DNA from: Sialis fuliginosa
Taxonomy: Eukaryota; Arthropoda; Insecta; Megaloptera; Sialidae
Direction of reading: 5' to 3'
Assembly (NCBI GenBank): GCA_961205875.1
Contig: OY540816.1
Coordinates: 10,488,701 to 10,552,700 of the forward strand
Length of the DNA: 64,000 bases
Shown: positions 24,301 through 35,058 of the stretch, piece by piece
How the letters are laid out: the number at the start of each line of letters is the position of its first letter
How positions within the stretch are numbered: the stretch's first letter is position 1
The notes under the pieces: model-generated
The model's input: only the letters and a program-made list of their open reading frames with translations
Told to the model about the DNA's origin: nothing
Databases searched by the model: none
Position numbers and translations under genes: made by a program

Positions 24301-26608
24301 GAAAATAATGAACACGCCATCGTATGTATTATGACACGCTGATAACATATATGATATCAGATTTTAAATACATTCACTGGTTCAAATTTTCACTAAAATT
24401 TCTAAGACAAAAGTTAATAAAAAACCGTGTTATCGATCCGAGCGCAACTTTTTATGGGCATATTTGGAATCAGGGTGCCCTAATACATACGATAGCTTCT
24501 CTAACTCGCCAAAAAAAATTTTTTTCCAAAACGAAACAAGGTAATAGTATGGCTTAAAAAACAGTCGAAAAATACTTTTTTCGATTTTCAAATAATTAGA
24601 TACGTTATCGCATGTAAAGGGATACGCTAATTCGACAATTTTTATCAATTGCGAAATTCATCAAAGGGTTCAAAAGTTATAGCTATTTTACGACGAAAAA
24701 TTGATAAAAGACAGTGATAGCGGTTCGAGCGGAATTTTTTATCAACATTTTTGGAATCACCATGCTGTTATTCATACGATAGCGTGCCTAACTCGACAAA
24801 AAAATTTTTTATCTGGTGACGTAACATGACGGCACCTCTACCATATATATTGAATAAAATATTTTTTGATATTTTTGTATTCCTTATTCAAAAATAAGAT
24901 ATATATAGTATTTTTGTACCTTTTTATATATGGTGGAGGTGCTGTCATGTTACGTCACCAGATAAAAATTTTTTTTGTCGAGTTAGGCACGCTATCGTAT
25001 GTATAACAGCATGGTGATTCCAAAAATGTTGATAAAAAATTCCGCTCGAATCGCTATCACTGTTTTTTATCAATTTTTCGTCGTAAAATGGCTATAACTT
25101 TTGAACCCTTTGATGAATTTCGCAATTGATGAAAATTGTCGAATTAGCGTATCCCTATACATGCGATAACGTATCTAATTATTTGAAAATCGAAAAAAGC
25201 ATTTTTCGACTGTTTTTTAAGCCATACTATTACCTTGTTTCGTTTTGGAAAAAAATTTTTTTTGGCGAGTTAGAGAAGCTATCGTATGTATTAGGGCACC
25301 CTGATTCCAAATATGCCCATAAAAAGTTGCGCTCGGATCAATAACACGGTTTTTTATCAACTTTACTCTTAAAAAATTTCATAAAATTTTGAACCAGTGA
25401 ATTGATTTAAAATCTGATATCATATATGTTATAATCGAGTCTTCTTACATACCATAGCGTGTCTGTTACTTTCAAATTCAAAAAGAGTGTGTTTTTTGGT
25501 ACGATAATTTATACATCTATTTTGAATTTCAAAGTAAAAAACACCCCATCGTATGTAAGAAGAATCGCTGATAACATATATGATATCAGATTTTAAATAC
25601 ATTCACTGGTTCATAATTTTAACATTTTTTTTAGACAAAAGTTGATAAAAAACGGTTTTATCGTTCCGAGTGCAACTTTTTAAGGGCATATTTGGAATTA
25701 GGATGCTCTAATACATACGATAGCGTCTCTAACTTGCAAAAAAAATATTTTAGTCGGAATGGCATCTGAAAAATACATTGAAATTTAAAAAGTACATGTA
25801 GTACCACCTAGCGGGACAAACTTGAACTATCAAAAACTTTAGTTTAAGCTGTTGTTGCTAGATGGCGCCACACGTACCTTTCAAATTTCAATAATATTTT
25901 CAGATGCCGTTCTGACTAAATCAATTTTTTTTGTCAAGAGACATCGTATTTATGGTATTTATTAATGAATTTAAAATCTGGTGTAATGTATGTTATCAGT
26001 GTGTCCTCTTACATACGATGACGTGTACTTTTAAAACTGAAAACCGAGTGAATTTAAAACATCTATTTATCTACATAGATGCTCTTAATTAGTTCTTTGT
26101 TACCGCTGTTTATCTACACAGGAATAAAATATTGTACAATTGAAATTACTTACCTTTTATTTATAAATATTTATTATATACGTACTTATTACATGGCATC
26201 ACTGTTGAGACATACATACTATGTATTATTGAATCACCTATTGATTATTTATTAATAAAATACTTTTTATTGTATTATTATATATAATAAAATAAAACAG
26301 ATCACCTTGGGATTCAAACACTGAACCCTTGGGTTGCGAGATGTATTCTAATTTTTTGTAAATTTTTTTAATTCCAACCAAACGACACTTTATATCGAAA
26401 AATCACAAGCGCATAATATTTTAGCCACATTCAAAGGTTTCCAAAAAACATTCAATAAAATAAAATAGGTACTTGTACTTAGTATTAATTGCTAAGAATC
26501 CTGTTTTTGACAATCAAATTAACAATTTTTAGTAATCCTCAATTACGTTACATTAAAAAGTTTATTATCTGAATTTTAATTAAAATTATCAAGCTTTTCC
26601 ACACTATT
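21372..26608. repeat. 5.2-kb nested palindrome (foldback structure)
   Basis: The outer arms begin AATAGTGTGGAAAAGCTTGA at 21372 and end with the complement at 26608; nearly the entire 5,237 bp is self-complementary about a centre near 23955-23990. Each arm contains smaller palindromes: units of about 1.06 kb centred near 23020 and 24870, shorter hairpins near 22040-22225 and 22330-22475 with mirror copies at about 25740-25925 and 25430-25575, and a core unit at about 23560-24340. The word CATACGATAGCG (or complement) with variants recurs about every 100-220 bp in alternating orientation. The arms differ by scattered substitutions and small indels, and the core is clearly more diverged than the 1.06-kb units. 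Four near-identical 72-codon open frames are a by-product of the repeats. The family is unknown to me: a foldback transposon, an inverted satellite or a hairpin-RNA locus are possible. Confidence 0.9.
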
Positions 26609-26704
26609 CAGAAAATAAATTCAATCACGATTATACTACCTCAAAATAGCTTCTTCCCTAGTAAAAAAATCACAAAATTTTTCCTTAATCAAGTGCAGAA
26701 TTCT

Positions 26705-27541
26705 CTATTTCCTGCCTCCTTTTGCAGGACACCGGAGAAGTAAAAAATCTGTTAATTGACGTGCTTCATCTTCTACAAGAACATATCTTAAAGGTATTCC
26801 ATCAACAGTCAATGGTTCTGGTTTTGGTAAATTAATTTTTCTATTGTTAAACTTCTGCTACATTTCTAAAAAAATTCCGCCATTGCTGCATTAGCCATAG
26901 GCATCTATATCATATCAACAAATGAGAACAAATAATTGGCATTGCAGATTCCCAGCAATACGATGCTGTGATTATTTTTGCAACTGAAGTATGCAGAACC
27001 AGCATTATCGGGGTACTGTAATAAATTTTATTATTCAATGATAACTCATCTGAACTTTCAATATTTCTACATACCTGAATTACTACATGTTTCCCATCAA
27101 GAGCGCCTATGCAATGACTGAAATATCACTAGTTTTCAAACTCGCTAGCAATATATAGCAACATGTTCTTATTGAAACAACTCCAAATTGTGACACCAAC
27201 AAGATATTGATAGGAAGTAGAAGTCATGCAGTCTCCGGTAGCTGAATATCTGCAGAGAGGTAATTTATTTTTTACGATTCAGGCATTTAAGTGATTAATT
27301 AAAATTGCTATGAAAAACTAACCTCACATCATAGTCGTGCTGCAGCAGGTATAGGATTTCTTACTGTATTCAGTTTGGAAATAAGAAAGCCTACTAAATA
27401 CAGCAGTTCTTCAAAATCAATTGCCATATGCAAATAATTTTTGAATTTGGCTCCATGCACGGAAAGGGTAGGAAATATGGCTTCATAAAATCCATGATTA
27501 TGTCGATTATGTCGTAACTGGTATAATGGATGAACACACAA
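26705..27541 (-). pseudogene. Decayed PIF/Harbinger transposase (HARBI1-like)
   Basis: Reading the minus strand in pieces gives the order expected of a HARBI1/ALP1-type DDE nuclease. The N-terminal part is VHPLYQLRHNRHNHGFYEAI (27535 downwards) with FKNYLHMAIDFEELLYLVG. Next comes YSATGDCMTSTSYQYLVG (near 27240), then the first-Asp motif CIGALDGKHVVIQ (near 27095), NNHSIVLLGICNANYLFSFV (near 26950), and a C-terminal LTVDGIPLRYVLVEDEA (near 26790) before a stop at 26705-26707. Stops and frame changes separate the pieces, and the usual Asp in the VDANY-type motif reads Asn. It lies directly beside the palindrome and upstream of SAAL1. No terminal repeats could be assigned. It is a dead relic, not the domesticated HARBI1 gene. 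Confidence 0.82.
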
Positions 27542-27981
27542 AAACTCATTTTAATAAAGTTTCTTATTCTGATTCAATATTTTACTGGTTTCAAGAACCG
27601 CCAGAATTATTTTCGCTATGTTCTCTTTCTTTTGAGTGTATCACACAGAATAGTTTGTTGACATTGAGTAATCTATGCTTGATACTTGTACACACTAGAC
27701 ATCATGTCTATATATCTTACTGTGCTCAAAATTACTCAAATGAAATCAATTTTTAATAAATGAATGAATAGTGTTTGCTTTACACTTAACCGTCAAACAG
27801 GATTTTGACAGCTAGCATCAAAATAGGTCACGTGACAAGATTTGACGCTAGCGTCAAGCGTCACATGAAAATGCACCCTAATTGAATTACAAATGTTTGT
27901 AAAATTTTGACGTTTGGAAATAATAAATGTACTGAAAAAATATAAGTTGTTTTTTTTATGTGTTAAGTTTTAAATATAATA
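27542..27981. promoter_or_regulatory. SAAL1 upstream region
   Basis: Contains clustered TTGACGCTAGCGTCAAGCGTC and related words at 27800-27865 that are partly palindromic (a GCTAGCGTC core). No TATA box or other named promoter element was assigned. The open frame at 27526-27756 shows no family resemblance. Confidence 0.3.
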
Positions 27982-29211
27982 ATGGATAACTCAAATGGTA
28001 CGAATTGTGAAGCGAAATATGTAGAAGAAGATATCGATATGGAAAAAATCCGAGGAGATGCAATTGGCAACTCAATGTACAGTGAACGTTTTGTATTAAA
28101 AACTTTATTGCAATTACAAGATAAAGAATGGAATACAGAAATTGAAAATGATTTGTGTACACTCTGGGATATGACAGTCGATGAAGATGTAGTTGATTTT
28201 TTAATGAAACATAATTTTGTGAGTTTAGCTGTGTCGTTAATTATAGCAAATATACAAAACTATCGACTGGTTGAAATATTAGTCGGTATGATATCAAATT
28301 TATGTGTTAAGAAAGAAATATTAACAAGAGTAGCAAGTGATAATTATATTATGACTATTATTCTTCAGTTAATTGAATTTCCAGATAATGAAACATTAAT
28401 ACAGTTAATGAGATTTATTAACTTAGCTTGCCGTCTCGATAATAATCTAGTTTTGTATGAAGTAATAAACAGAAGTAATCATTTTATTGAGGTACTTAGT
28501 TTTCTTCTTAATCAAAATAAGCAAAAAGATCTATTGAAGAGTCTACTTACAACATTACAAACTTTACTTTCTGTAGAAGTTGAACGTGAAAACAAAGAAC
28601 ATTTAAAAATGTTTCTAAATCCACAAATATTAAATGGAATTATTATTTGTTATCGAGAATTAAAGGAACCAAAAGATGACTTTATGAAAGTCAGTACAGA
28701 TGTAGAAAATGATATGCTCTTTTTAGATTTAGTTAGCTATGTAATTCAAGCACTATCTTTAAACTACAATGTAGATACGTACAATTTGTTGAAACCATTA
28801 TTTATTAAGTCATTAGATTATATTTATGATATTATTTCATGTCTTTCTGATAAAGACAAATTATTTCCTATAGATAGTATAGTTATAACATTTATTTATG
28901 AAACAAAAAGTATTTGTGAAGCTTTAAAAGTGTTTCATTCTAATATATTTTTTGTAATGTTGCGCATATACTTGATAATATATGATATAGAAGATCAGGA
29001 TGAATTAAAAGTCAACTTAAGTGAATTTATTTACGGCAATTTTCAACTTTTAAATGAAGAAACTGCTAGAGAATTACTGTTGTCAATGAAAGATAACAAA
29101 GAAGAATTAAATGCTTTGAAATCATTGATAGCATCATCTGATACAAAAGATTGTAGTATAGATATCAGAAATATTTTACATATATTTGACAGTATTTGTA
29201 AAATTAAATAA
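27982..29211 (+). CDS. SAAL1: SAAL1-like protein (serum amyloid A-like 1 family)
   Basis: A single open exon of 409 residues. The N-terminal third carries the family signature: an acidic lead, then GDAIGNSMYSERFVLKTLL (human SAAL1, as I recall it: GDCIGSTVYSKHWLFGVLS), followed by IENDLCTLWDMTVDEDVVDF (human: MENEICRVWDMSMDEDVALF). It continues as amphipathic helices of armadillo-like character (YRLVEILVGMISNLCVKKEI, LIQLMRFINLACRLDNN). No signal peptide or membrane segment is evident. Met at 27982 is the first in frame after an AT-rich leader and is followed by a family-like acidic stretch. Vertebrate SAAL1 has many introns; this gene has none, which may be lineage-wide intron loss or old retroposition. 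SAAL1 is linked to cell proliferation in mammals; its insect role is unknown. It is shorter than the human protein (about 474), mostly toward the C terminus. Confidence 0.9.
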   Translation: MDNSNGTNCEAKYVEEDIDMEKIRGDAIGNSMYSERFVLKTLLQLQDKEWNTEIENDLCTLWDMTVDEDVVDFLMKHNFVSLAVSLIIANIQNYRLVEILVGMISNLCVKKEILTRVASDNYIMTIILQLIEFPDNETLIQLMRFINLACRLDNNLVLYEVINRSNHFIEVLSFLLNQNKQKDLLKSLLTTLQTLLSVEVERENKEHLKMFLNPQILNGIIICYRELKEPKDDFMKVSTDVENDMLFLDLVSYVIQALSLNYNVDTYNLLKPLFIKSLDYIYDIISCLSDKDKLFPIDSIVITFIYETKSICEALKVFHSNIFFVMLRIYLIIYDIEDQDELKVNLSEFIYGNFQLLNEETARELLLSMKDNKEELNALKSLIASSDTKDCSIDIRNILHIFDSICKIK

Positions 29212-29690
29212 CATTATTTATTATTTTAGTTAACATACCTTTTTTGTTATAATTATGAATATAAGTTGTTATACTGTTTAAAACAAAATATTTATGCTTA
29301 AAGAGTTAGAAAAAATAAGAGTGATACTTAGGGGGCTATTATAAAATGTACTAAGATATGTATACTTTCAAAAAATATTTCCAAAGAAAAAATCAATATA
29401 TTTCAAAATTTATCCAACATTGTCTACACTAATAGGATAAGAATATAATAAATACAGTCATAACCCAAACTTACATCCCCTTTAACATATGTTATTACTT
29501 AAAATTGTCTCCTAGTCAAAACAACATTAATTTATATTTTGAAGCCAATCAGGCGCAGGTTCATACCATTAAAGAAATGTAACACTGAAGTAAGTGCCGT
29601 ACCTTTGGATATTGGTGATAATTGGAAGTATACGTAAATGTGAAACAACATAAGTTGAAGAGTCGTAACTCAGGGTTTGACTTTATAAGG

Positions 29691-29858
29691 CAGAGGTTCC
29701 CAAAACATTTTCCCATGGCCGCCTTTGACTAACTTGTAATGAGAAAGTCAAAAAAACTGCATAATTAATGGGGTGGATGAATCTGCGTATCTGCGGCGCC
29801 CCTGTAAAGATGCCGCAGTTACCCAGGGTGCTGTGACGCACCTCTTTGAGAACCTCTG
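29691..29858. mobile_element. hAT-like MITE, 168 bp
   Basis: Ends CAGAGGTTCCCAAAAC and TTTGAGAACCTCTG. The interior is GC-rich compared with its surroundings. Flanks TTATAAGG and TTGAAGGA are at best a decayed 8-bp duplication. Confidence 0.65.
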
Positions 29859-30313
29859 TTGAAGGAAATGGCACCAATAATTTTGTTTTTTCATACATTA
29901 CATTTTTTGGTACTTCTTAATTAAGCCCTACAAATTAATAAATTATAAGTGTATATACGCACTATTTTTTATAATAACTACAACTTTCTTTGGTAAGGGT
30001 AATCTCTGTAGACTACAATCTCCTGTCGCAAAACAAAACAGATTTTAAATTTCTGCCGCAACAAACTGTTTTTAAGTAATATACACTTGACACAAGATTA
30101 ATGTGTATATACACTTATAGTTTATGTTCATTTGCCTAGGTATAATTAACAAGTACCCATTTAAAAAAATCAGTATAAAATTAATTGAAATTTAAAATTT
30201 AATATAAATTTTAAATCAGTAGGTACTGTATTGAAAATATCAGTAAGTCTGGTCTTCTTATTGTCTGTGCTAATAATATGTAGCTCTCCATTAGTACCGA
30301 GATATGTAATTGA

Positions 30314-30541
30314 GGAGCTGCGGAACAAAACCGGATAAATTCATTTTTGCAAATTAAAACTTTTTCTGTCTTTTTATAGTGGATTTGTTGCTTTTGTTCC
30401 ATGACACGTTTTTGAAGAGGTTTTAGCAATATTGAATCCGTGATTTTTAGTCAGTCAATCCGGTGATGGTTAAAAATGACAAATCGAAAAAAAAATCATT
30501 TCGGTTCAAAGTGGATCTATTCGGTTTTGTTCCGCTGCTCA
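30314..30541. mobile_element. MITE with GAGCTGCGGAACAAAACCG ends
   Basis: GAGCTGCGGAACAAAACCG at the left is matched by CGGTTTTGTTCCGCTGCTC at the right, about 190 bp apart. Target duplication not clear. The open frame at 30211-30429 overlaps it and is not a gene. Confidence 0.6.
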
Positions 30542-31862
30542 TCAAATATCAGAGTGAAAATGTTTACTTTCATTTTTAAGATATGTAGTTGAATTTTTAT
30601 TGTATTTAAACAGGTTTTTAAATTTATGATAAAATGTTGATAAAGAATTCAATATTTTAAATGTAAAATATTGGCTTTGTACACGTAATCGTAAAGAATC
30701 ATGAAAAATTATAATTAATTTATTATGTGTATTATAATTGTTAATAATTACTTTTATTTTGTAAGATCATGTAAATTATACTTGTAGATTAAAATTTGAA
30801 AACTGAATTTTTCTATAATATAATAATATTTATAAATAAAATATGTTTTTATAAACTATTTTAAATTTATTTCATATATTCTTTCCTTGGAAGCATTCAT
30901 TAATTATGTAAGACTTTGGGGTGGGGGGGGGAGTATATACAACCATACGAATCATTACATGAGGGGTTCCAAAGCGTTATTTACTTGTTTGCTCTTTGTA
31001 AATAATGGTATAAATTGCTAGGAATTCTGATTTTTCCACTATTATTAGAATAAATAACAAATAACATATATTAATACTTAATTAATATAAAATATGACAA
31101 AAGATAATATATTTCACAAATAATATCATTTCATAGTTTAAAATTTTTGTTAGTCATATGATATATGTTAAAACATTTCTAAAAAAACTTACGTAAAGAA
31201 AATATGGGATAGTCAAAAATTATCCTTGCGTAACTAATATACGCACCTATTAAATTGCATAAGACCTTTACCGAGCATGCATTAATAACGTAAGGCTTGG
31301 GTGAGGGTAGTCCGTTAAACATAACGAAACTATATGTGAGGGGAATTAAAAGCGTTACTAATTAACTTTATATTACAATAAAAAAATAAATACCAACAAT
31401 AACATGTAAAAACTCGACGCTCGTTTCGAAATGTGTAATAAAATATAAAAAAACTTTTTTCCTTACCTAAAATTACCTATCCATATCAGAGAGACAGGTG
31501 TCGAAAAAAATTATCACATGAACTATTATTGCTTTTTTGAAAAGCACAAATAAGCTCAACGGCAAATTACAGCCATCACGGAACAATTTTAATTCACGAT
31601 AAAATAAAATATTTTTTTGTTTAAAAGTTAGGCCGAAGTCCTACTAATGCAGAACCCCAACCTTTTCACGAGAAAGTTAAAAGAGTTAGTACTATAACAC
31701 GGTTTATTATAGTGTCAGCTACAGTGACTTAAAAAGGATCGCTAATACACTTTGTTGGTGAGAGTAAAAGTACTACCTCAGTTCACCATCGCAACACATC
31801 GCTCGTTCCGTGAAAAACTCTCGAAGGTTAGTTTATAGCTCCTCAAATAACAGCAAAAGCTT

Positions 31863-32300
31863 AGGGCCCTAGTCAGGATTTTAGTTCCTCGCAACATCGA
31901 AAGATACGAGAAGCTTTGTGATCGTTTTAGAATGAGACAAAAAAATTGTTCTTCGATTTCAAAATTTTAAATTGATCTTTCCGTTTTAGGTCAAGACAAA
32001 CACTTTTCGTTCCGTGTCTGTCTGTATGTCCATCCGTCTGTGTGTGAGTGTGTATCTGTTCCCTGAATCCTTGTCACACGCATAACTGATGAACCACTGA
32101 ACCGATATTAATGAAACTTGGTTAAATGGTTGCGTCTGGCTTGAGGACGGCCCCATTTCAAAATCATCAAAATCGTGTGTAAGGGGAAGGGGTGACATCC
32201 CAAAATATTTATTTTTTCAAGATATCTCAAGAACGACACATATATTACGTGAAAATTTTATAGAATTTTATTGTAGAGCATTCAAATTAAAAAGATTGAT
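31863..32300 (+). mobile_element. Non-LTR-like retroelement fragment, copy 2
   Basis: Longer, inverse copy of the block at 830-1135. It contains TTCCGTGTCTGTCTGTATGT, GAACCACTGAACCGATATTA and CATCAAAATCGTGTGTAAGG. Such 'cactgaaccgatattaatgaaa' segments are common near 3' ends of insect LINEs. No intact open frame. Confidence 0.55.
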
Positions 32301-32679
32301 CTCAATTTGTTTTAAAAAAAACGTGTTTTTTTTAAATTGATATTTAATATTTACTTTGACATATTAAATGTCATTTTGACGTTTGCATAAATTTAGATTT
32401 GGATTGAAACTATCAAAAAATTAAAAATATACGAAAAAATAATCAGGTGCGTCTTAAGAAAAATTTCGAACTAATATTTTTTAATAAAAGTGTATAAAAA
32501 TTAAATGGTTAACCAATGCCAGGCAATTTATCTGAAAACTTTATTGGTTTTTATTTAAATTGTTCAATAATTAACTACCTTTGACGAATTCAGCACGAGA
32601 AAGCACTGTGTATTTACTTGGCAATGTTTTTTTAAAATAGGCATGCTACTTTTTTCACTAATAAACTGTTTTACATTTA

Positions 32680-33515
32680 TTATATACTAGCTGGGCCCAC
32701 GCGGCTTCGCTCGCGTAGACTACGGAATTATTGTTTAGGATTTTTGAAAAATATAGTTTAAATAATTAAGTACAAACACGATTAGTTATTATTGTAATAA
32801 TAATTTATCAATACCTAAATTACCTAACAAAAACGAATCAGAAGAAAAAAGTACAAATAATTTGTGTTCTGTTTAAATTTAAATGTTAATTATTGAAAAC
32901 AAAATAAACACAAACGATCAGCCGAGGGACTCCGAATAACAACCGAGCGTACGCGAATCCAGTCTGATGTACTTGCTTCGATGCGGCACGACACCATACA
33001 TTTAAGATATTATCTTTATAAATATATTTTAAGATATTTTCTAAACTATACGACCAAATTGGATGCTGTAAATGGCAAACTATATCTACATTAAGTACTT
33101 ATGACGATGAAATCATTTATTTCGATATGGATTAATGTTTTGCAGGTCATAAGTCCATGTAAACAAAACCCAAATATTTTATGTTTTCTTTGTAACATAA
33201 AAGCAGTCATTGTGGCTAAAATATAAAAGTTAGACATATGGTGTCGCGGACTTAATTGAAGAACTTTTGATTCTACACAATTCTTTATTACATTATTTTG
33301 TTCTATATTGAACGGTTTAGGCAGCGTATTACAAAACAGCGCGCCGACGGCAAAATTTTTTCCGACTTGATTTACTATTATCGTCACTGCTTTGTTGTTA
33401 TGTTACCTAACGTAAAAAAATATAGCCTATAACCTGGCCAGAGAACGTACCTATGAATTAAAAAAAAAAACTCGTAAATCGGATAAGTGGTTCTCGAGTG
33501 ATAAGGTAACTAACG

Positions 33516-33549
<34 letters not shown>

Positions 33550-33575
33550 GAGACGTTGAGCTTTATATATATTAA
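32680..33575 (+). mobile_element. Retroelement-like block with (CAGA)n tail
   Basis: Starts near TATACTAGCTGGGCCCACGC with GGCTTCGCTCGCGTAGA, a very common lepidopteran repeat start. It ends with GATAAGTGGTTCTCGAG, a CAGA microsatellite (33513-33548) and TTTATATATATTAAGG. The inner segment 33050-33420 recurs in reverse at about 45310-45600. It directly abuts a Toll TIR relic. Confidence 0.65.
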
Positions 33576-33937
33576 GGATGTATTACACTAATAATATTGA
33601 CTCCGGACTTCTTAAAAAGTGTATGGGGTAGAATAGAGTTACAAACAGCACATATAGTGTCATTAAAAGAGAAACGCCCTAAAGTTATTGCTATACTGCT
33701 CAAGGAAATTGGACCCACTGAAGATCTAGGACCCGAGTTACGTGCGTATTTAACGATGAACACTTAAGGCCATTATACACGACCCAATCTGCAGTGCCCA
33801 CACTCCACCTTCCGACAAATCGGTATGCAGATTGGGTGGTGTATAGAAGCCTTTACATAGAAAGAAACGATCGACTATTTTGGCAGAAATTACGTTATGC
33901 ACTTCCTCATTCACCACGACCTACCAGAAGTGAATGA
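33576..33937 (+). pseudogene. Toll-receptor TIR-domain relic split by a MITE
   Basis: From 33576 the + strand reads CITLIILTPDFLKSVWGRIE, then KRPKVIAILLKEIGPTEDLG and PELRAYLTMNT, the second half of an insect Toll TIR domain. An 85-bp MITE interrupts it after MNT. Past the MITE, with one copy of its TTA duplication removed, the frame resumes as YIERNDRLFWQKLRYALPH and stops at 33935-33937. FW is TIR box 3. The receptor ectodomain, membrane segment and TIR boxes 1-2 are absent, because the upstream sequence is the retroelement block, so this is a 5'-truncated, insertion-inactivated copy. The coding part otherwise has no stops, so the loss looks fairly recent. A real last exon of a gene lying further upstream is the alternative, but the MITE would still break it. 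Confidence 0.85.
33769..33850. mobile_element. Tiny Harbinger-like MITE inside the Toll relic
   Basis: Inverted ends AGGCCATTATACACGACCCA and TGGGTGGTGTATAGAAGCCT frame a centre of about 35 bp. The host trinucleotide TTA is duplicated on both sides (...CAC[TTA]AGGCC and AAGCCT[TTA]CATAG). A TTA duplication points to the PIF/Harbinger superfamily. Exact ends may be off by one or two bases. Confidence 0.85.
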
Positions 33938-34108
33938 AATGCTACACTAAGAATAGAAATAGAGCTTTTAAAGCTAAATTCGTTGTTGAATTGGTTGAGT
34001 AATTTACCTAAAAAGTCATTCAGAAATATAATATAGAATAATTATTTTTAATAAAAAATATACAAAAAATATAAAATACAAATTCATATTATCACATAAA
34101 AATACTAG

Positions 34109-34347
34109 TGCCCGATGTTATAAAGAAATTAATTAAAATTTGTTAGCTGACAAGCACTATTATGAAAGAGGTATTAACTCTGTGAGATTTATCTTGAAAT
34201 TTATTGGTGCTTCAATTTACTAAAACACAATTGTTTTAATACCGTTGTTATTTACCTAACTTCCATTTTACAGAACTGTTTGATACCCTGTTCAAAGTAC
34301 TTGTTATAGTTAACAAATTTTATCCAGTTTCTTTATATTCCTGGACA
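34109..34347. mobile_element. MITE family 2, degenerate copy
   Basis: Starts TGCCCGATGTTATAAAG and ends CTTTATATTCCTGGACA. Inner words GTTAGCTGACAAGCACT and ACCGTTGTTATTTACCTA are decayed versions of those in copies 36982 and 63028. Confidence 0.55.
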
Positions 34348-35058
34348 ATATAAATACAGAAATATTTATTAAATTAATCGACACCCTTTTGTTACTATTA
34401 ATAACTACAGTTTCATCTAGTGGATATCTACACCAAGCCTTCATAATGATACCTTTCTTCACTGAGATTTTTGTTTTCTGAAAATATTTATATTTACAAC
34501 AAGAATTTCAGAGGTATTTTTTAAATTTTTTATACAATTATGTGGCTAACTTTAATTAATCTTATTATACTATAATTAACTGATACCCGCTCGCCTGAAT
34601 TTCGAAGCCCCTACCCCCGTGGTAATTTTCCCGCCAGAACGAATGAAAACTACATAAAAACAACCCTTCATACGTGAATTTTTGTTTGTTTTGCTTTTTA
34701 TTCATTATACAAAATCGTAAATATCTGGCTCCTATGCAAGATGTGGGATTGTATTCCCCTCTGAAACCCCCACCCCCGTAGTATTTTTTCCCGCCGGATC
34801 GAATGAAATTAATTAGGTATAAATAATAATAAATAATGGTGTAAGATATATTTAAAAAAAAGTTGTAGTCTGTAGGATCGCGCCTAGCTGAGATATTAAC
34901 TATTCAACTTATTTGTTAACTTATCGATTTTAATTGACATTTTTGGTGATTTTTTAAACAATTTTTAGGGGGAGAGAGGGCGGAAAAATAAATCTCGCCC
35001 AGGGCGCTAGACTTGCTAAGGCCGGGTCTGTATAGGTACTATGTATACGTACCTACAG
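34348..35058. other. Region downstream of the FAR gene, with repeat debris
   Basis: Two diverged copies of a CCCCTACCCCCGTGGTAATT/TTTTCCCGCC segment (34605-34640 and 34765-34800) mark old repeats. A CAGACCCGGCCTTAGCAAGT end, read on the minus strand and typical of a hAT-like terminus, lies at about 35035, only some 25 bp beyond the FAR stop codon. The FAR 3' UTR may therefore be transposon-derived. Confidence 0.45.

Larger units (their letters stand above)
29212..32679. other. Intergenic region with several MITEs and repeat fragments
   Basis: Past the SAAL1 3' UTR it holds a hAT-like MITE (29691-29858), an inverted-end element (30314-30541), two diverged copies of a G-rich repeat (about 30893-31010 with a run of 9 G, and 31265-31365), and a retroelement fragment (31863-32300). 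The remainder is AT-rich with no exon recognised. Confidence 0.55.

Noticed and set aside
22563-25344. Four near-identical 72-codon open frames (22563-22781, 23259-23477, 24430-24648, 25126-25344)
   Set aside because: They are the same repeat unit read in mirrored positions of the palindrome; no family resemblance and no splice or start context. Treated as a by-product of the repeat.
21372-26608. Regularly recurring CATACGATAGCG words as a CRISPR array
   Set aside because: The genome is animal, the words alternate in orientation and the spacers are themselves repeated; this is palindrome structure.
21372-26608. The palindrome as a pure assembly artefact
   Set aside because: The arms differ by scattered substitutions and indels and the core is more diverged, which a duplicated contig would not show. 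Not fully excluded without long reads.
33576-33937. TIR segment as the last exon of a working Toll gene
   Set aside because: The MITE introduces a stop after MNT, and no ectodomain, membrane segment or TIR boxes 1-2 were seen upstream.
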